From positions 2,728,001 through 2,792,000 of the forward strand of contig NZ_JAFBBV010000001.1 in NCBI RefSeq assembly GCF_016907365.1: 64,000 nt of DNA, given 5' to 3'. Below the pieces are notes generated by a model. It saw only the letters and a program-made list of their open reading frames with translations, was not told the DNA's origin and searched no databases. The stretch comes from Oerskovia paurometabola. GTDB lineage: Bacteria; Actinomycetota; Actinomycetes; Actinomycetales; Cellulomonadaceae. Made by a program: the position numbers and the translations under genes. Of the stretch, positions 24,746-34,022 are shown in pieces (within the stretch, counting starts at the first letter, position 1; the number at the start of each line of letters is the position of its first letter).

Positions 24746-25702
24746 ATGGCCGTTACCCTGCCCGAGGCAGCGAAGCTGTCCGACACCAAGCTGCAGAGGG
24801 GCGTCATCGAGACGTTCGTGCAGACCTCCCCGATCCTCGACCGGCTGCCCCTGATGCCGATCGAGGGCAACGCCTACGCGTACAACAAGGAAGCAACGCT
24901 CCCCGGCGTCGCGTTCCGATCCGTGAACGAGGGCTACGTCGAGTCCACCGGCACCGTGAACCAGGCGACCGAGTCGCTGGTCATCCTCGGTGGCGACGCG
25001 GACGTCGACCGGTTCATCGTGCAGACGCGCGGCAACCTGAACGACCAGCGCGCCGTCCAGACCGCGATGAAGGTCAAGGCCGCGTCCTACAAGTTTCAGG
25101 ACACGTTCTTCAACGGGGACGTGGCCGTGGACCCCAAGGGCTTCGACGGGCTCAAGAAGCGCCTGACCGGGGCCCAGGTGATCGACGCGGGCACCAACGG
25201 TGCCCCGATCCTGGGCAACGGCGCCTCCGACGCCCAGACGTTCTTCGACATGCTCGACGCCCTCGTGGCCGCGGTCCCGGGCCTGGACGGCACCAACGGT
25301 GCGATCTACGCCCCGTCCACGGGCCTGGCGAAGGTCCGCTCGGCGGGCCGTCGCCTCGGCGGTGTCGAGATGGTCAAGGAGGACATCACCGGCAAGCGCG
25401 TCCTGACCTGGAACGGGATCCCGATCCTGGACCCGGGCAGCACCGCCGCCGGCGCGCCGATCCTTCCCGCCACCGAGACTCAGGGCACCGCGGCCGACGC
25501 CGCCTCGTTCTACGCCGTGAAGTTCGGCCACGACGAGGGCGACCAGGCCGTCACGGGCCTGACGAACGGCGGCGTCCAGGTCAACGACCTCGGCGAGCTG
25601 CAGGAGAAGCCGGCCTACCGCACCCGCATCGAGTTCTACTGCGGCCTGGCGATCTTCGGCGGCAAGGCCGCCGCCCGCCTGCGCGGCGTCCTGCTCAAGT
25701 AG
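24746..25702 (+). CDS. major capsid protein
   Basis: 318 residues with GAAAGGACG before the ATG. The sequence runs as in HK97-fold capsids of the Gp5/Mu-like kind: N-arm PEAAKLSDTKLQRGVIETFVQTSPILDRLPL, E-loop around NKEATLPGVAFRSVNEGY, and A-domain APSTGLAKVRSAGRRLGG. The position after the scaffold supports it. No N-terminal protease-processing domain is visible. Confidence 0.88.
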   Translation: MAVTLPEAAKLSDTKLQRGVIETFVQTSPILDRLPLMPIEGNAYAYNKEATLPGVAFRSVNEGYVESTGTVNQATESLVILGGDADVDRFIVQTRGNLNDQRAVQTAMKVKAASYKFQDTFFNGDVAVDPKGFDGLKKRLTGAQVIDAGTNGAPILGNGASDAQTFFDMLDALVAAVPGLDGTNGAIYAPSTGLAKVRSAGRRLGGVEMVKEDITGKRVLTWNGIPILDPGSTAAGAPILPATETQGTAADAASFYAVKFGHDEGDQAVTGLTNGGVQVNDLGELQEKPAYRTRIEFYCGLAIFGGKAAARLRGVLLK

Positions 25703-25779
25703 TCCTCTCCGGGTGCGCCCGCCCGCCGCCGGACGGGCGCACCCGACCCCTCATCACCGACGACCGAGAGGAGCGCACG

Positions 25780-26190
25780 ATGGCGCCCCGAACCACCGCA
25801 AAGTCCAACACCCCGACCGAGGCCCCAGCCACCGCCCCAGCGCACGCTGGCACGACCAGCGAGCCCCAGGGCACGAGCGGCCCCCCGCCCGAGACCACGA
25901 CGCTCGACACGGACACCACGGCCCCCTCCACGACCGCCCCCGGCGATGGTGCGGCCGACACGACCGACCCCGACGAGCGAGCGCAGTCCACGCCGACCAA
26001 CCCCGGTGAGGCAGCCAAGGCCGTCGGCACCGTGAACGCCGTCACGCCCGCGCCGAAGCCCGCGACGCGCACCAGCACGAAGAAGGTGAAGGAGCGCGTC
26101 GAGCGCTACCCCGCCACCCGGCCCGACGGCACGGTCGTGACCATCGAGCACAACATCGACACCGGCGTGACCGCCGTCGTCGACGACTGA
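25780..26190 (+). CDS. Thr/Pro-rich head-region protein
   Basis: 136 residues. The first 85 are low-complexity Thr/Ala/Pro; the last 50 (KVKERVERYPATRPDGTVVTIEHNIDTGVTAVVDD) form a small beta domain. ATG follows GAGAGGAG. Function unknown; it could be a capsid decoration or a linker protein. Confidence 0.6.
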   Translation: MAPRTTAKSNTPTEAPATAPAHAGTTSEPQGTSGPPPETTTLDTDTTAPSTTAPGDGAADTTDPDERAQSTPTNPGEAAKAVGTVNAVTPAPKPATRTSTKKVKERVERYPATRPDGTVVTIEHNIDTGVTAVVDD

Positions 26191-26205
26191 CGAGAGGGGA
26201 CGGCC

Positions 26206-26607
26206 GTGGCCACCTACGCAGGCGTCGAGGACGTGCGCAAGCGCCTCGGCCGTCCCATCGTCACCGACGCCGAGCGCGAGCAGGTCACGACGTGGCTCGA
26301 GGACATCGAGAGCCACATCCGCGGCAAGCTCAAGGACCTCGACGACCTCGTCGACTCCGGGCGCCTGGCCCGCGACTCGATCGTGCGGGCCGAAGCGACA
26401 GCCGTCGTCCGCAAGGTCGAGAACCCGCGCGGTGTCCGCTCGGAGACCAAGCAGTTCGACGACTACCAGAAGACCGAGACCCGCGACCGCGTCGTCTCCG
26501 ACGGCCAGCTGCGCCTCACTGCTGAGGAGTGGGACGACCTCCTCGGGGAGATCACCCCGATCGTCCTGGCCGAGGGGTACACCATCGACCTCGGGACTCC
26601 CGCGTGA
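26206..26607 (+). CDS. head-tail connector, Gp19/Gp15/Gp42 family
   Basis: 133 residues from GTG 26206. MATYAGVEDVRKRLGRPIVTDAE and a helical WLEDIESHIRGKLKDLDDLV are the family pattern of actinophage head-tail adaptors, which bind beneath the portal. It overlaps the next gene. Confidence 0.8.
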   Translation: MATYAGVEDVRKRLGRPIVTDAEREQVTTWLEDIESHIRGKLKDLDDLVDSGRLARDSIVRAEATAVVRKVENPRGVRSETKQFDDYQKTETRDRVVSDGQLRLTAEEWDDLLGEITPIVLAEGYTIDLGTPA

Positions 26608-27044
26608 CCACCCCGGCGGAGTTCCTCGCGCTCGTCGCCGAGGGCCGCGCCGACGCCGAGTCGCTCATGCTCGACACCTGCACCGTCGAGCGCCTCGGCG
26701 CCCCGGTCCTGGACCGCGTCACCGGCAAGACCACCGTGCCCCGCTTGACCGTCTACCCCGACCCCTCCTGGCCCGACGAGCACCCTTGGAAGACCGGCCG
26801 CTGCAAGGCCCAAGGCAGCAACGCCCAGGAGGCCTCACCGGTCGCCGCCGGGCACACCTTCGACGAGCAGCGCTACCGTCTCGACATCCCCGCCGCCGCG
26901 CCGCTGCTCCGCAAGGGCGACGTCGTCACCATCACCTCCGCCGCCTCGAACCCGAACCTCGACGGCAAGACCTACAAGGTCACCGGCCCCTTCGCGAAGT
27001 CGCACTCGACAGCCCAGCGCGTCGCCGTCATCGAGGAGGACTGA
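26604..27044 (+). CDS. DUF6093-like head-tail stopper
   Basis: 146 residues from an overlapping GTG. A beta-rich protein with LMLDTCTVERLG, TVYPDPSWPDEHPWKTGRC and YRLDIPAAAPLLRKGDVVTIT, as in DUF6093 head-tail proteins. Position after the connector supports a stopper role. Confidence 0.7.
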   Translation: MTTPAEFLALVAEGRADAESLMLDTCTVERLGAPVLDRVTGKTTVPRLTVYPDPSWPDEHPWKTGRCKAQGSNAQEASPVAAGHTFDEQRYRLDIPAAAPLLRKGDVVTITSAASNPNLDGKTYKVTGPFAKSHSTAQRVAVIEED

Positions 27045-27439
27045 TGACCCGGATCACCTTCGACACCTCCGAGCTCGGCGCACTCGCGGCCGACCTGACT
27101 ATGGCCGGCAGCGGCATCGAGGCGAAGGTGCGCCCCGTCGTGCACCGCGGGGCGAGCAACATCAAGGCCACGATGCGCGCAGCGTTCGGCGTCAGCCGCT
27201 CATTCAAAGGCGTGACGCCGGCGGTCGACTACTCGATGGGTGGCGGCATGGTCTTCGGCGTCGGGATCATCGAGGCCGAGATCGGGCCCCGCAAGGGCTC
27301 GCCCGGCTCGCTGGCGAACGTCGCGATCTACGGCACGAGCCGCGGCGGCGGAACGGTTGCCGACCCGCAGCTCGCGCTCGACGCGGAGGAGCCCGGCTTC
27401 GTCGCGGCCCTCGGGGACATCCTCGAGGAGACCCTGTGA
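27044..27439 (+). CDS. tail completion protein, HK97 gp10-like
   Basis: 131 residues, start overlapping the previous stop. The helical core VHRGASNIKATMRAAFG and a beta hairpin GVGIIEAEIGPRKGSPGS are the gp10-like pattern of neck proteins, in the usual slot before the tail terminator. Confidence 0.7.
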   Translation: MTRITFDTSELGALAADLTMAGSGIEAKVRPVVHRGASNIKATMRAAFGVSRSFKGVTPAVDYSMGGGMVFGVGIIEAEIGPRKGSPGSLANVAIYGTSRGGGTVADPQLALDAEEPGFVAALGDILEETL

Positions 27440-27855
27440 CGACGACGGTCGACATGCTCGACCACATCGACGCCGTCCGTGCGCTCCTGGCCCCGGCGGG
27501 GCTCGACGTGCACTTCGTCGACGTCCCGCAAAAGCCTGTCTACCCCTACGTGCTGCTGTGGTGCCCGCCCGGCAACGTGCTGGCCCTCACGCTCGACGGG
27601 ATCCGCACCGCGCTCGACGAGGACCTGGGCGTCACCGTCGCGGCCCTCACCCCCGAGGGCGTGCTGGTCAACGTGCGGAACGTGCGCGCTCTGCTCGACG
27701 ACACCCAGCCCGCGGTCCCCGGACGCGCGTGCGAACTGCACCTGACACCCCGCTCGCAGGCCGTCACCGTCGACCGCACCGTCGAGCTCGAGCAGAGCGG
27801 GCAGCACCCGGCCTACGCGGTCGACCTGTACCGCCTCACCTCCACGCCTGCCTGA
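27436..27855 (+). CDS. tail terminator-like protein
   Basis: 139 residues from an overlapping GTG. VDMLDHIDAVRALLAPAGLDVHFVDVPQKPVYPYVLLW fits the alpha-beta fold of siphophage tail terminators, which cap the tail tube. Assignment by pattern and position. Confidence 0.65.
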   Translation: MTTTVDMLDHIDAVRALLAPAGLDVHFVDVPQKPVYPYVLLWCPPGNVLALTLDGIRTALDEDLGVTVAALTPEGVLVNVRNVRALLDDTQPAVPGRACELHLTPRSQAVTVDRTVELEQSGQHPAYAVDLYRLTSTPA

Positions 27856-27918
27856 GGGCGCCCAACCTCCCCACGCCGCCCGGCGCGGGGATCTCACCCA
27901 TGCCAAGGAGGCCCCGTC

Positions 27919-28170
27919 GTGCTGGTCCAGGCCTACGACACCCGAACCGGGCAGGAGTACCTGGTGCGCAAGGAGGCGGTCGGTCACCCGATCGTCGGCC
28001 CGCACCTGTCTCTGACCCCACCGTCCCCGCTCCCCGCGAGCGAGCCTGAGCAGCCCCCGGCCTCTTCGGAAGCCCCTGCTCCCACCAACGCCCCGGACGC
28101 CGGGGACCAGGCCGTGCAGCCGCCGGCCGCACCCACCACACGCCCCGGGCGCCGGGGCGAGAAGGAGTGA
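27919..28170 (+). CDS. small Pro-rich tail-region protein
   Basis: 83 residues from a GTG with AAGGAGG upstream. A structured N-terminal 30 residues (YDTRTGQEYLVRKEAVG) and a Pro/Ala tail. Unknown role. Confidence 0.55.
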   Translation: MLVQAYDTRTGQEYLVRKEAVGHPIVGPHLSLTPPSPLPASEPEQPPASSEAPAPTNAPDAGDQAVQPPAAPTTRPGRRGEKE

Positions 28171-28173
28171 CAG

Positions 28174-28701
28174 ATGCTCAAGCTCGCTGACGGCCGCACG
28201 AGGGTCGACATCACCCTGACCGAACCGCCGGGCTACAGCGTCGGGGACGACGTCCTCGAGCTCACGCTGGCCCAGCTCACGGACCTGATCGACACCAGCG
28301 AACAGATCAACAAGCCCGACTACCGCCTGTCCGCGACCGGCTCGGCGACGGTGCCCGACCAGCCGTTGGAGAAGGAGGGGACCGCGACGACCTTCGGCGC
28401 GTCGAACTACGAGGGCAGCATCACGGTCTTGCGCCAGCTGCTGGCCACGGGGCAGGTGGACCCGGCCAAGGACACGGTCTTCACCGCGATCGGGGAGAAG
28501 GGGGTCCTGGCCTACTACCTCGAGCGCATCGGCCCGAAGGCGACCGTGCCGCTCGCGCTGGGCGACGAGGGGTGGATCTACGAGGCCATCTCGGACGACC
28601 CGCAGGAGCCCTCGGACCGCAACGGGTACGTGAAGAACCTGATCAAGCTGGGCGTCCAGTCGCGGCGCCGCTTCAAGATCGTCGCCGCCGTCGGCGGCTG
28701 A
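28174..28701 (+). CDS. major tail tube protein
   Basis: 175 residues. The beta-strand-rich sequence with DYRLSATGSATVPDQPLEKEG and SNYEGSITVLRQLL resembles actinophage tube proteins, and it lies directly before the tail chaperones. A terminator follows, as often seen after this highly expressed gene. Confidence 0.8.
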   Translation: MLKLADGRTRVDITLTEPPGYSVGDDVLELTLAQLTDLIDTSEQINKPDYRLSATGSATVPDQPLEKEGTATTFGASNYEGSITVLRQLLATGQVDPAKDTVFTAIGEKGVLAYYLERIGPKATVPLALGDEGWIYEAISDDPQEPSDRNGYVKNLIKLGVQSRRRFKIVAAVGG

Positions 28702-28710
28702 CCAGTCTCT

Positions 28711-28743
28711 CCCCGGGTGCGTCTCACAGGTCCGCACCCGGGG
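28711..28743 (+). terminator. hairpin after the tail tube gene
   Basis: CCCCGGGTGCG (28711-28721) pairs perfectly with CGCACCCGGGG (28733-28743). Probably a partial terminator that lowers expression of downstream tail genes. A 13-base direct repeat, CTGACCTGTGACC, follows at 28755 and 28776. Confidence 0.7.
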
Positions 28744-28804
28744 AGTCCCTCCACCTGACCTGTGACCCAGCACGACTGACCTGTGACCTGCGAAGGAGAG
28801 ACCT

Positions 28805-29497
28805 GTGAGCGAGACCCCCGAGACCCCTGCCGGCCTGACCGAGGACGCGTTCGACCTGCTCGGCTGGATCGAATCCGGCACCGTCGCCCGCCGTCAGGTG
28901 GTGATCCACAACAACCCGCGCCTGGCCGAGGAGTTCGCGGCGATCGAGGCACGGCTCGCCGAGCTCGGGTACACCGACGACGAGACCGGCGACGGTGCCG
29001 TGGGCGACGAGCCCCTGGGCGGCTCGGCCGAGGACGCCGAGATCGAGCAGCTGCTCGCCGCACGCGAGGACGTCGAGGACCGCTGGGAGGCAGCCCGCTC
29101 GACGTGGACGGTCCGCGCGGTCTCCCAGGAGGAGATCGAGGCCTCCTTCGACGAGGTGCCCCCGCCCAAGCCACCGCTGCGCCCGAAGAACTTCGACGCC
29201 GCCCCCGACAAGATCCGGGCCGCGTTCGCGGAGGCCTCGGCGAAGCACCAGCGCGCCAACGCCAAGGCGAACGAGGACCGCCAGATCGTGCTCATCGCCA
29301 CCGCGTTGGTGAGCATCGAGACGGCCCGCGGCACCGCCACGAGCGTCAGCGTCGATGCCCTCCGTGCGCTGCGGTCCAAGCCGCACGGCAAGCAGTGGAT
29401 CGACAAGCTCTACGCGGCCGTCGACGCGGCGACGTCGGAGGACCCTGAGGTGCCGCGCCCTACATCGAGCGGGCGCTCCACGAGCACCCAGGCCTGA
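28805..29497 (+). CDS. tail assembly chaperone, short form (gpG-like)
   Basis: 230 residues. Acidic and helical, with a conserved core PPLRPKNFDAAPDKIRAAFAEASAKHQR. The zero-frame stop is at 29495-29497. The -1 frame continues the protein, so this is the short product of the usual G/GT pair that coats the tape measure during tail assembly. Confidence 0.82.
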   Translation: MSETPETPAGLTEDAFDLLGWIESGTVARRQVVIHNNPRLAEEFAAIEARLAELGYTDDETGDGAVGDEPLGGSAEDAEIEQLLAAREDVEDRWEAARSTWTVRAVSQEEIEASFDEVPPPKPPLRPKNFDAAPDKIRAAFAEASAKHQRANAKANEDRQIVLIATALVSIETARGTATSVSVDALRALRSKPHGKQWIDKLYAAVDAATSEDPEVPRPTSSGRSTSTQA

Positions 29498-29829
29498 GCC
29501 TGGCGCTCCGCGCCGCCCAGGCGTGGGGCGTGCGCCCGACGAAGTACCTCACCAAGTGGTCCGCGCGCGACCGCGCACTGGCAGAGGGGCACCTCCTGCG
29601 GGAGGCGTCCCTCGGCAGCCACGGCCTGCCGTGGCACATCGCCTCCGACCCGAACCGGACGTTCGCGGTCGAGGAAGTCGTCGACCACGCGGCCGCAACC
29701 CTGGAGGAGGTCCAGGAGGAGTACCGCAAGGGCGACAACCTCTCCCCGGGCCTGCGCCTACTCGTGGTCGACCAGGGCCTACGGGCGCGGCCGCTGGAAC
29801 AGGACGAGGCCCGCAATGACCAGGGCTGA
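28805..29829 (+). CDS. tail assembly chaperone, -1 frameshift form (gpGT-like)
   Basis: Reading shifts from the gpG frame to the -1 frame near 29449-29462. The -1 frame has a stop at 29446-29448, so the slip must come after it, and the zero-frame stop is at 29495. After the shift the protein reads YIERALHEHPGLSLALRAAQ, then WGVRPTKYLTKWSARDRALAEGHL, typical of the T extension. The DNA in the window includes GTGCCGCGCCCTAC; no canonical slippery heptamer of the A/T kind is present. The segment has no good start of its own. Confidence 0.75.
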
Positions 29830-29994
29830 ACCGAGCCCGACGAACACGGTCCCCAAGACCTTCAAGCCCGTGGCGTCCTGCCCAAGAAGCCCGAGCCCGG
29901 GCGCCCACACGATGAGCACCCCGAACACCAGGCACACCCAGGCTCGCTGTCGTCGGTCGTAGGCCTTGCGCCGCTGCTCGAGGTCGTCGGTCAT
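29779..29994 (-). CDS. reverse-strand two-helix membrane protein (moron candidate)
   Basis: 71 residues on the opposite strand, overlapping the last 51 bases of the chaperone frameshift ORF. A basic N-terminus (DDLEQRRKAYDRRQRAW) precedes two helices (CLVFGVLIVWAPGLGLLG and LGTVFVGLGSALVIAGLVLF). The 209-bp gap before the tape measure is unusually long for this region and is filled by it. The in-frame ATG at 30012 is an alternative. No recognised family. No strong Shine-Dalgarno. Confidence 0.5.
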   Translation of the reverse strand: MTDDLEQRRKAYDRRQRAWVCLVFGVLIVWAPGLGLLGQDATGLKVLGTVFVGLGSALVIAGLVLFQRPRP

Positions 29995-30038
29995 GGCGCC
30001 ATCTAACCGCACAGCGACGACAACGCCCGGGAGGTGTC

Positions 30039-33000
30039 ATGGCCGACCGGTCCATCAAGGTCTACCTGCGCGCGGAGATCTCCGACTTCAAGCGCCAGAT
30101 GGACGACGCGACCAAGGCTGCGAAGCAGGTCGGCAAGGGCGCCGAGGAGACGGCCACCCAGGCCGACACCGCCCTCGGCCGGATGGTGCAGTCCGCCACG
30201 ACGCACCGCGAGTCGTGGGACGAGGTCGGCAAGAGCCTCATGGGCGTCGGCCTGGCGACCGGCGCGGTCGTGGGCATCGCTGTCGCCCGGTACGCCGAGT
30301 TCGACGCCGCGATGTCGGGCGTGGCCGCGACCGGCGGCGCCACAGCGGACGAACTCGACAAGCTCCGAGCGGCCGCGATCGCGGCCGGCGCAGACACGAA
30401 GTACTCAGCGACCGAGGCCGCGAACGGCATCGAGGAGATGGCCAAGGCCGGCGTCTCGGCGACCGACATCCTCAACGGCGGATTGAACGGTGCCCTCAGC
30501 CTGGCGGCCGCAGGGTCGATCGAGGTCGCTGACGCCGCCGCGATCGCGTCCACCGTGATGAACCAGTTCGGCCTCACGGGCCGCGACGTCGGGCACATCG
30601 CGGATGTCCTCGCGGCGTCGGCAGGCAAGGCGAACGGCGAGGTCGCAGACTTCGGCCTCGCCATGAAGTACGTAGGCCCGGTCGCAGCCCAGCTCGGCGT
30701 CTCGCTCGAGGAGACCTCCGGCACCCTCGCACTCCTGGCACAGAACGGTCTCCTGGCCGACTCCGCCGGCACGGGGCTGCGCGGAGTCATCATGTCCCTG
30801 ACCGCGCCCACCAAGGCGGCGCAGCTCGAGCTCGAGAAGTACAACATTTCCGCGTTCGACAGCCAGGACAACTTCGTGGGCCTAGCATCGCTCGCGGGCC
30901 AGCTTCAGACGCAGCTCGGCGGCCTCACGGAGGCCGAGCGCTCGGCCGCCCTGGGCCGCATGTTCGGCAACGAGCAGATCACCACGGCCCGGATCCTGTA
31001 CGCCCAGGGCGCCGACGCCATCGAGCACTGGACCGAACAGGTCGACGACCAGGGCTACGCCGCCGAGGTCGCCGCCACCAAGATGGACAACCTCAAGGGC
31101 GACCTCGAAGGACTCTCCGGATCGCTCGAAACGCTCATGATCGGCGCTGGGGAGGGCGCCGACGGCCCACTCCGCGCTCTCGTGCAGGGCGCCGACTCCC
31201 TCGTCGACTCCCTCGCAGGCCTCCCACCATGGGTCCAGCAGGCAGGCCTCGGGCTCGGTGCGCTCATCGCCGTGACCTCCCTGCTCGCGGGCGGCTTCCT
31301 GCTCACCTTCCCTCGCATCATCGAGACCGGCAAGGCGCTCCGCGACCTCGGCGTCATCAGCCCGCCCGCCGCGACGAAGCTCGGCTCCATCGCGGGCTCC
31401 CTCGTCAAGATCGGTGGCACGGCGCTCGCGGTCGGCGCGACGGCGGCAGCGACGGGGATCCTCGTTGATGCGCTCACGCGCGGTGACGCGGTGCCCAAGG
31501 CGAACGCGATCGCCAAGGCTGTCAACGATCTCGCCAACGGTGGGAACCTGGAGGACCTCAACTCCAACTTCGACAACTTCGGGACGGTCCTGGGGGCCTC
31601 GCGCTCGTCGGTGACCGATCTGGGCTCCGCCATGGATCAGGTCTTCAAGCGGGATGTCACCGACACGATCGCCTCCTGGACCGGTGCAATCCCCGGCGTC
31701 ACCGCCTACACCGAGCTGGCCGAGGAGCGGTTCACCAACCTCGACCGGGTGATGTCGGGCATGGTGCAGTCGGGCGCTGTGGACAACGTGCGCGAAGCTC
31801 TCGGGCTGATCTACGCCGAGGCTGAGTCGCGCGGGATCAGCGTCGAGGACATCAAGACGAAGTTCTCCGAGACCGAGGACGCCCTGATCGGGGTCGACGA
31901 GGCCGCCAAGGCGGCCGAGGAGGGGGTCGCCGGCGTCGGTGACGCCGCGGCAGTCGCGACGCCTCCGGTTGAGGAGATGTCCGAGGCGATGGCGAAGTTC
32001 CTCGAGGGCGTCGGGGGCGCCGCGGGTGGCTTCCTCGATTGGTCCAAGGGGCTCGACGAGGCGAAGTACTCTCTCGGCGGCTGGCTCGCGGAGCTCGAAG
32101 CGCAAGCGGGCGCCCTGGAGGGCTGGTCGGCGAACCTTGTTCGCTTGGGCGAGCGAGGAATTTCGCAGGGGCTCATGGAGAAGCTGGCTGCGCTCGGCCC
32201 TGCTGGCGCCAAGGCGGTCCAGGATCTCGCGAACGGTACCGACGAGGAGATCGCTCGCGCGGAGGCCGCGTTCCAGCGCGGCGTCGACGCGACGAACGGG
32301 CTACAGGCCTCGCTCGAAGGCCTGTACGCCCCGCCACCGATCGTGGTCGACGTGGACACGTCGGCTGCTTCGATCGAGGCGCAGATCCTCGCCGGGGAGC
32401 TGCACGTCTTCGGCGAGTCTGTGAGCCCGTGGGAGATCACCGCGAACCGTGAGTCGGCGGCGATCGAGGCGCAGATCCTCGCGGGTGAGCTGTACGTGTT
32501 CGGTCAGTCGGTGTCGCCGTGGGAACTGCGTGCGGATCCGTCGAGGGCAGAAGCAACGGCCCGAGGGACGGTGAACGCGTTCGGGCAGATGGTGCCCGAC
32601 CCGTTCAAGCTGAACGCTGACCCGTTCAACGCGAACCGGACCACGAACGCGTGGCTCAACACCCCGCGGGGAACGTCTGTCTCGGTCGACGCGGATGTCA
32701 GTCCCGCGGAACGGGCCGTCGGGCGCGCGATCGCGGCCATCAGGTCGATGACCGCGGTGATCCCTGGGATTCCCGGGGGCTTCACCGGTGGACAGGTCGG
32801 CGGCATCGCAGGCTTCGCGGCGGGCGGTCAGGTTCCGGGAACGCCTCCGTCCGATCCGACGCGCGACAACGTGTTCGCAATGACGGAGCGTGGACGTCCG
32901 CTCATGGTCCGCTCGAAGGAGTGGATCCAGCCGCAGCCCGCAGTCGAGTACTACGGTGCGGGCGTGATGCGGGCCATGCAGTACCGGCAGATCCCGAAGT

Positions 33001-33212
33001 CGGTACTCGCGGGCTTCGCCGCTGGCGGCTCGCCGTCGGCTCCCCAGTACGCCTACGCGGGCGCCACACAGGCACCCATCGCTGCCCCGACGCTCGACCT
33101 CACAGGCCTGCAGCTGGTGGGGACGCTCGACCTCGGCAACGGGCTGGAGGCGCGCATGGAGGCAGTGGCGGTCAGGTCGATCCGCACGTCTCAGGCTCGG
33201 AGGGCTGGCTGA
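30039..33212 (+). CDS. tape measure protein
   Basis: 1057 residues, which sets a tail of roughly 150-160 nm by the usual 1.5 angstrom per residue rule. The N-terminal TP901-type core at about 85-340 reads GVAATGGATADELDKLRAAAIAAG and KYSATEAANGIEEMAKAG. A hydrophobic segment near 395-425 follows. Two tandem copies of a 30-31 residue unit lie at about 775-835. GTG/ATG start 30039 follows GGGAGGTGTC. Confidence 0.92.
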   Translation: MADRSIKVYLRAEISDFKRQMDDATKAAKQVGKGAEETATQADTALGRMVQSATTHRESWDEVGKSLMGVGLATGAVVGIAVARYAEFDAAMSGVAATGGATADELDKLRAAAIAAGADTKYSATEAANGIEEMAKAGVSATDILNGGLNGALSLAAAGSIEVADAAAIASTVMNQFGLTGRDVGHIADVLAASAGKANGEVADFGLAMKYVGPVAAQLGVSLEETSGTLALLAQNGLLADSAGTGLRGVIMSLTAPTKAAQLELEKYNISAFDSQDNFVGLASLAGQLQTQLGGLTEAERSAALGRMFGNEQITTARILYAQGADAIEHWTEQVDDQGYAAEVAATKMDNLKGDLEGLSGSLETLMIGAGEGADGPLRALVQGADSLVDSLAGLPPWVQQAGLGLGALIAVTSLLAGGFLLTFPRIIETGKALRDLGVISPPAATKLGSIAGSLVKIGGTALAVGATAAATGILVDALTRGDAVPKANAIAKAVNDLANGGNLEDLNSNFDNFGTVLGASRSSVTDLGSAMDQVFKRDVTDTIASWTGAIPGVTAYTELAEERFTNLDRVMSGMVQSGAVDNVREALGLIYAEAESRGISVEDIKTKFSETEDALIGVDEAAKAAEEGVAGVGDAAAVATPPVEEMSEAMAKFLEGVGGAAGGFLDWSKGLDEAKYSLGGWLAELEAQAGALEGWSANLVRLGERGISQGLMEKLAALGPAGAKAVQDLANGTDEEIARAEAAFQRGVDATNGLQASLEGLYAPPPIVVDVDTSAASIEAQILAGELHVFGESVSPWEITANRESAAIEAQILAGELYVFGQSVSPWELRADPSRAEATARGTVNAFGQMVPDPFKLNADPFNANRTTNAWLNTPRGTSVSVDADVSPAERAVGRAIAAIRSMTAVIPGIPGGFTGGQVGGIAGFAAGGQVPGTPPSDPTRDNVFAMTERGRPLMVRSKEWIQPQPAVEYYGAGVMRAMQYRQIPKSVLAGFAAGGSPSAPQYAYAGATQAPIAAPTLDLTGLQLVGTLDLGNGLEARMEAVAVRSIRTSQARRAG

Positions 33213-34012
33213 TGGCTGTCTCGATCACGGCGTCCTTGGTGCCGGCGGGTTCGCCGGAGCCGGTGCAGATCGTCCTTGCGGGTGTTCCTGCGGGTGTGGG
33301 GTACCTGGTGACGGGCACGACGGGCGCTGGCTCGTCGTGGCCGGTGCCCGGCGGGGTCGGGCTGTCGACGGGTCAGCAGGTCGTGCTCGTCGACAACCGG
33401 TCCGCGCTCAACGCCCAGGTCGTGTACCAGGCGGTCGTCGCGGGGGTGACCTACGTCGCGGCGCCGGTGACCGTGTCTCACCCGGGGCGGGCTGTGCTGC
33501 AGTCGCTCGACGGGCAGACGTCAGTCGACTTCGTGTGGGACGACAACGGGATGCCCCGCGACTTCGTCTCGAACACGGCGGTGTTCGACGTCCCCGGGCG
33601 CGCCCGCCCGCCGGTCCGGTACGCGCCGGGCGGGGACGGTGGCGGGGCGCTGCGCATCCGCACGAACCGACAGAACACCGTCCACATGCGCGACCTGCTG
33701 CGCTCCGGTCGCCCCATCGTCGTGCGGACGGACGGGGGCATCCGGGACCTGGACGCGGTCGACCTGGTCCAGGTCGTGGGCAAGCCGTCGAACGTCCTGT
33801 GGGCGGGCGACGGCGGGCTCTCGACCCAGCGCGTGTGGTCGCTCGAGTACGTCCTGGTCGACGACCCCGAGCCCTCGGCGGCGCTCAGCGCGTGGACGTG
33901 GGACGACTTCGACGCCGCCATGGCCACTCGCACGTGGGCCCAGCACGATGCCCTGTTCGCTTCGTCCACCTGGGATCAGTGGGACACCTACCCCTGGGGG
34001 CAGCTGCTGTGA
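33212..34012 (+). CDS. distal tail-like protein
   Basis: 266 residues, overlapping the tape measure stop. Beta-rich throughout (SVDFVWDDNGMPRDFVSNTAVFDVPG, NTVHMRDLLRSGRPIVVRTDGG, VWSLEYVLVDDPEP). It ends with a repetitive WTWDDFD/WAQHDALF/WDQWDTYPW tail, a common ending of actinophage minor tail proteins. Position after the tape measure implies distal tail or baseplate hub. Confidence 0.7.
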   Translation: MAVSITASLVPAGSPEPVQIVLAGVPAGVGYLVTGTTGAGSSWPVPGGVGLSTGQQVVLVDNRSALNAQVVYQAVVAGVTYVAAPVTVSHPGRAVLQSLDGQTSVDFVWDDNGMPRDFVSNTAVFDVPGRARPPVRYAPGGDGGGALRIRTNRQNTVHMRDLLRSGRPIVVRTDGGIRDLDAVDLVQVVGKPSNVLWAGDGGLSTQRVWSLEYVLVDDPEPSAALSAWTWDDFDAAMATRTWAQHDALFASSTWDQWDTYPWGQLL

Positions 34013-34022
34013 GGAGGCGACG

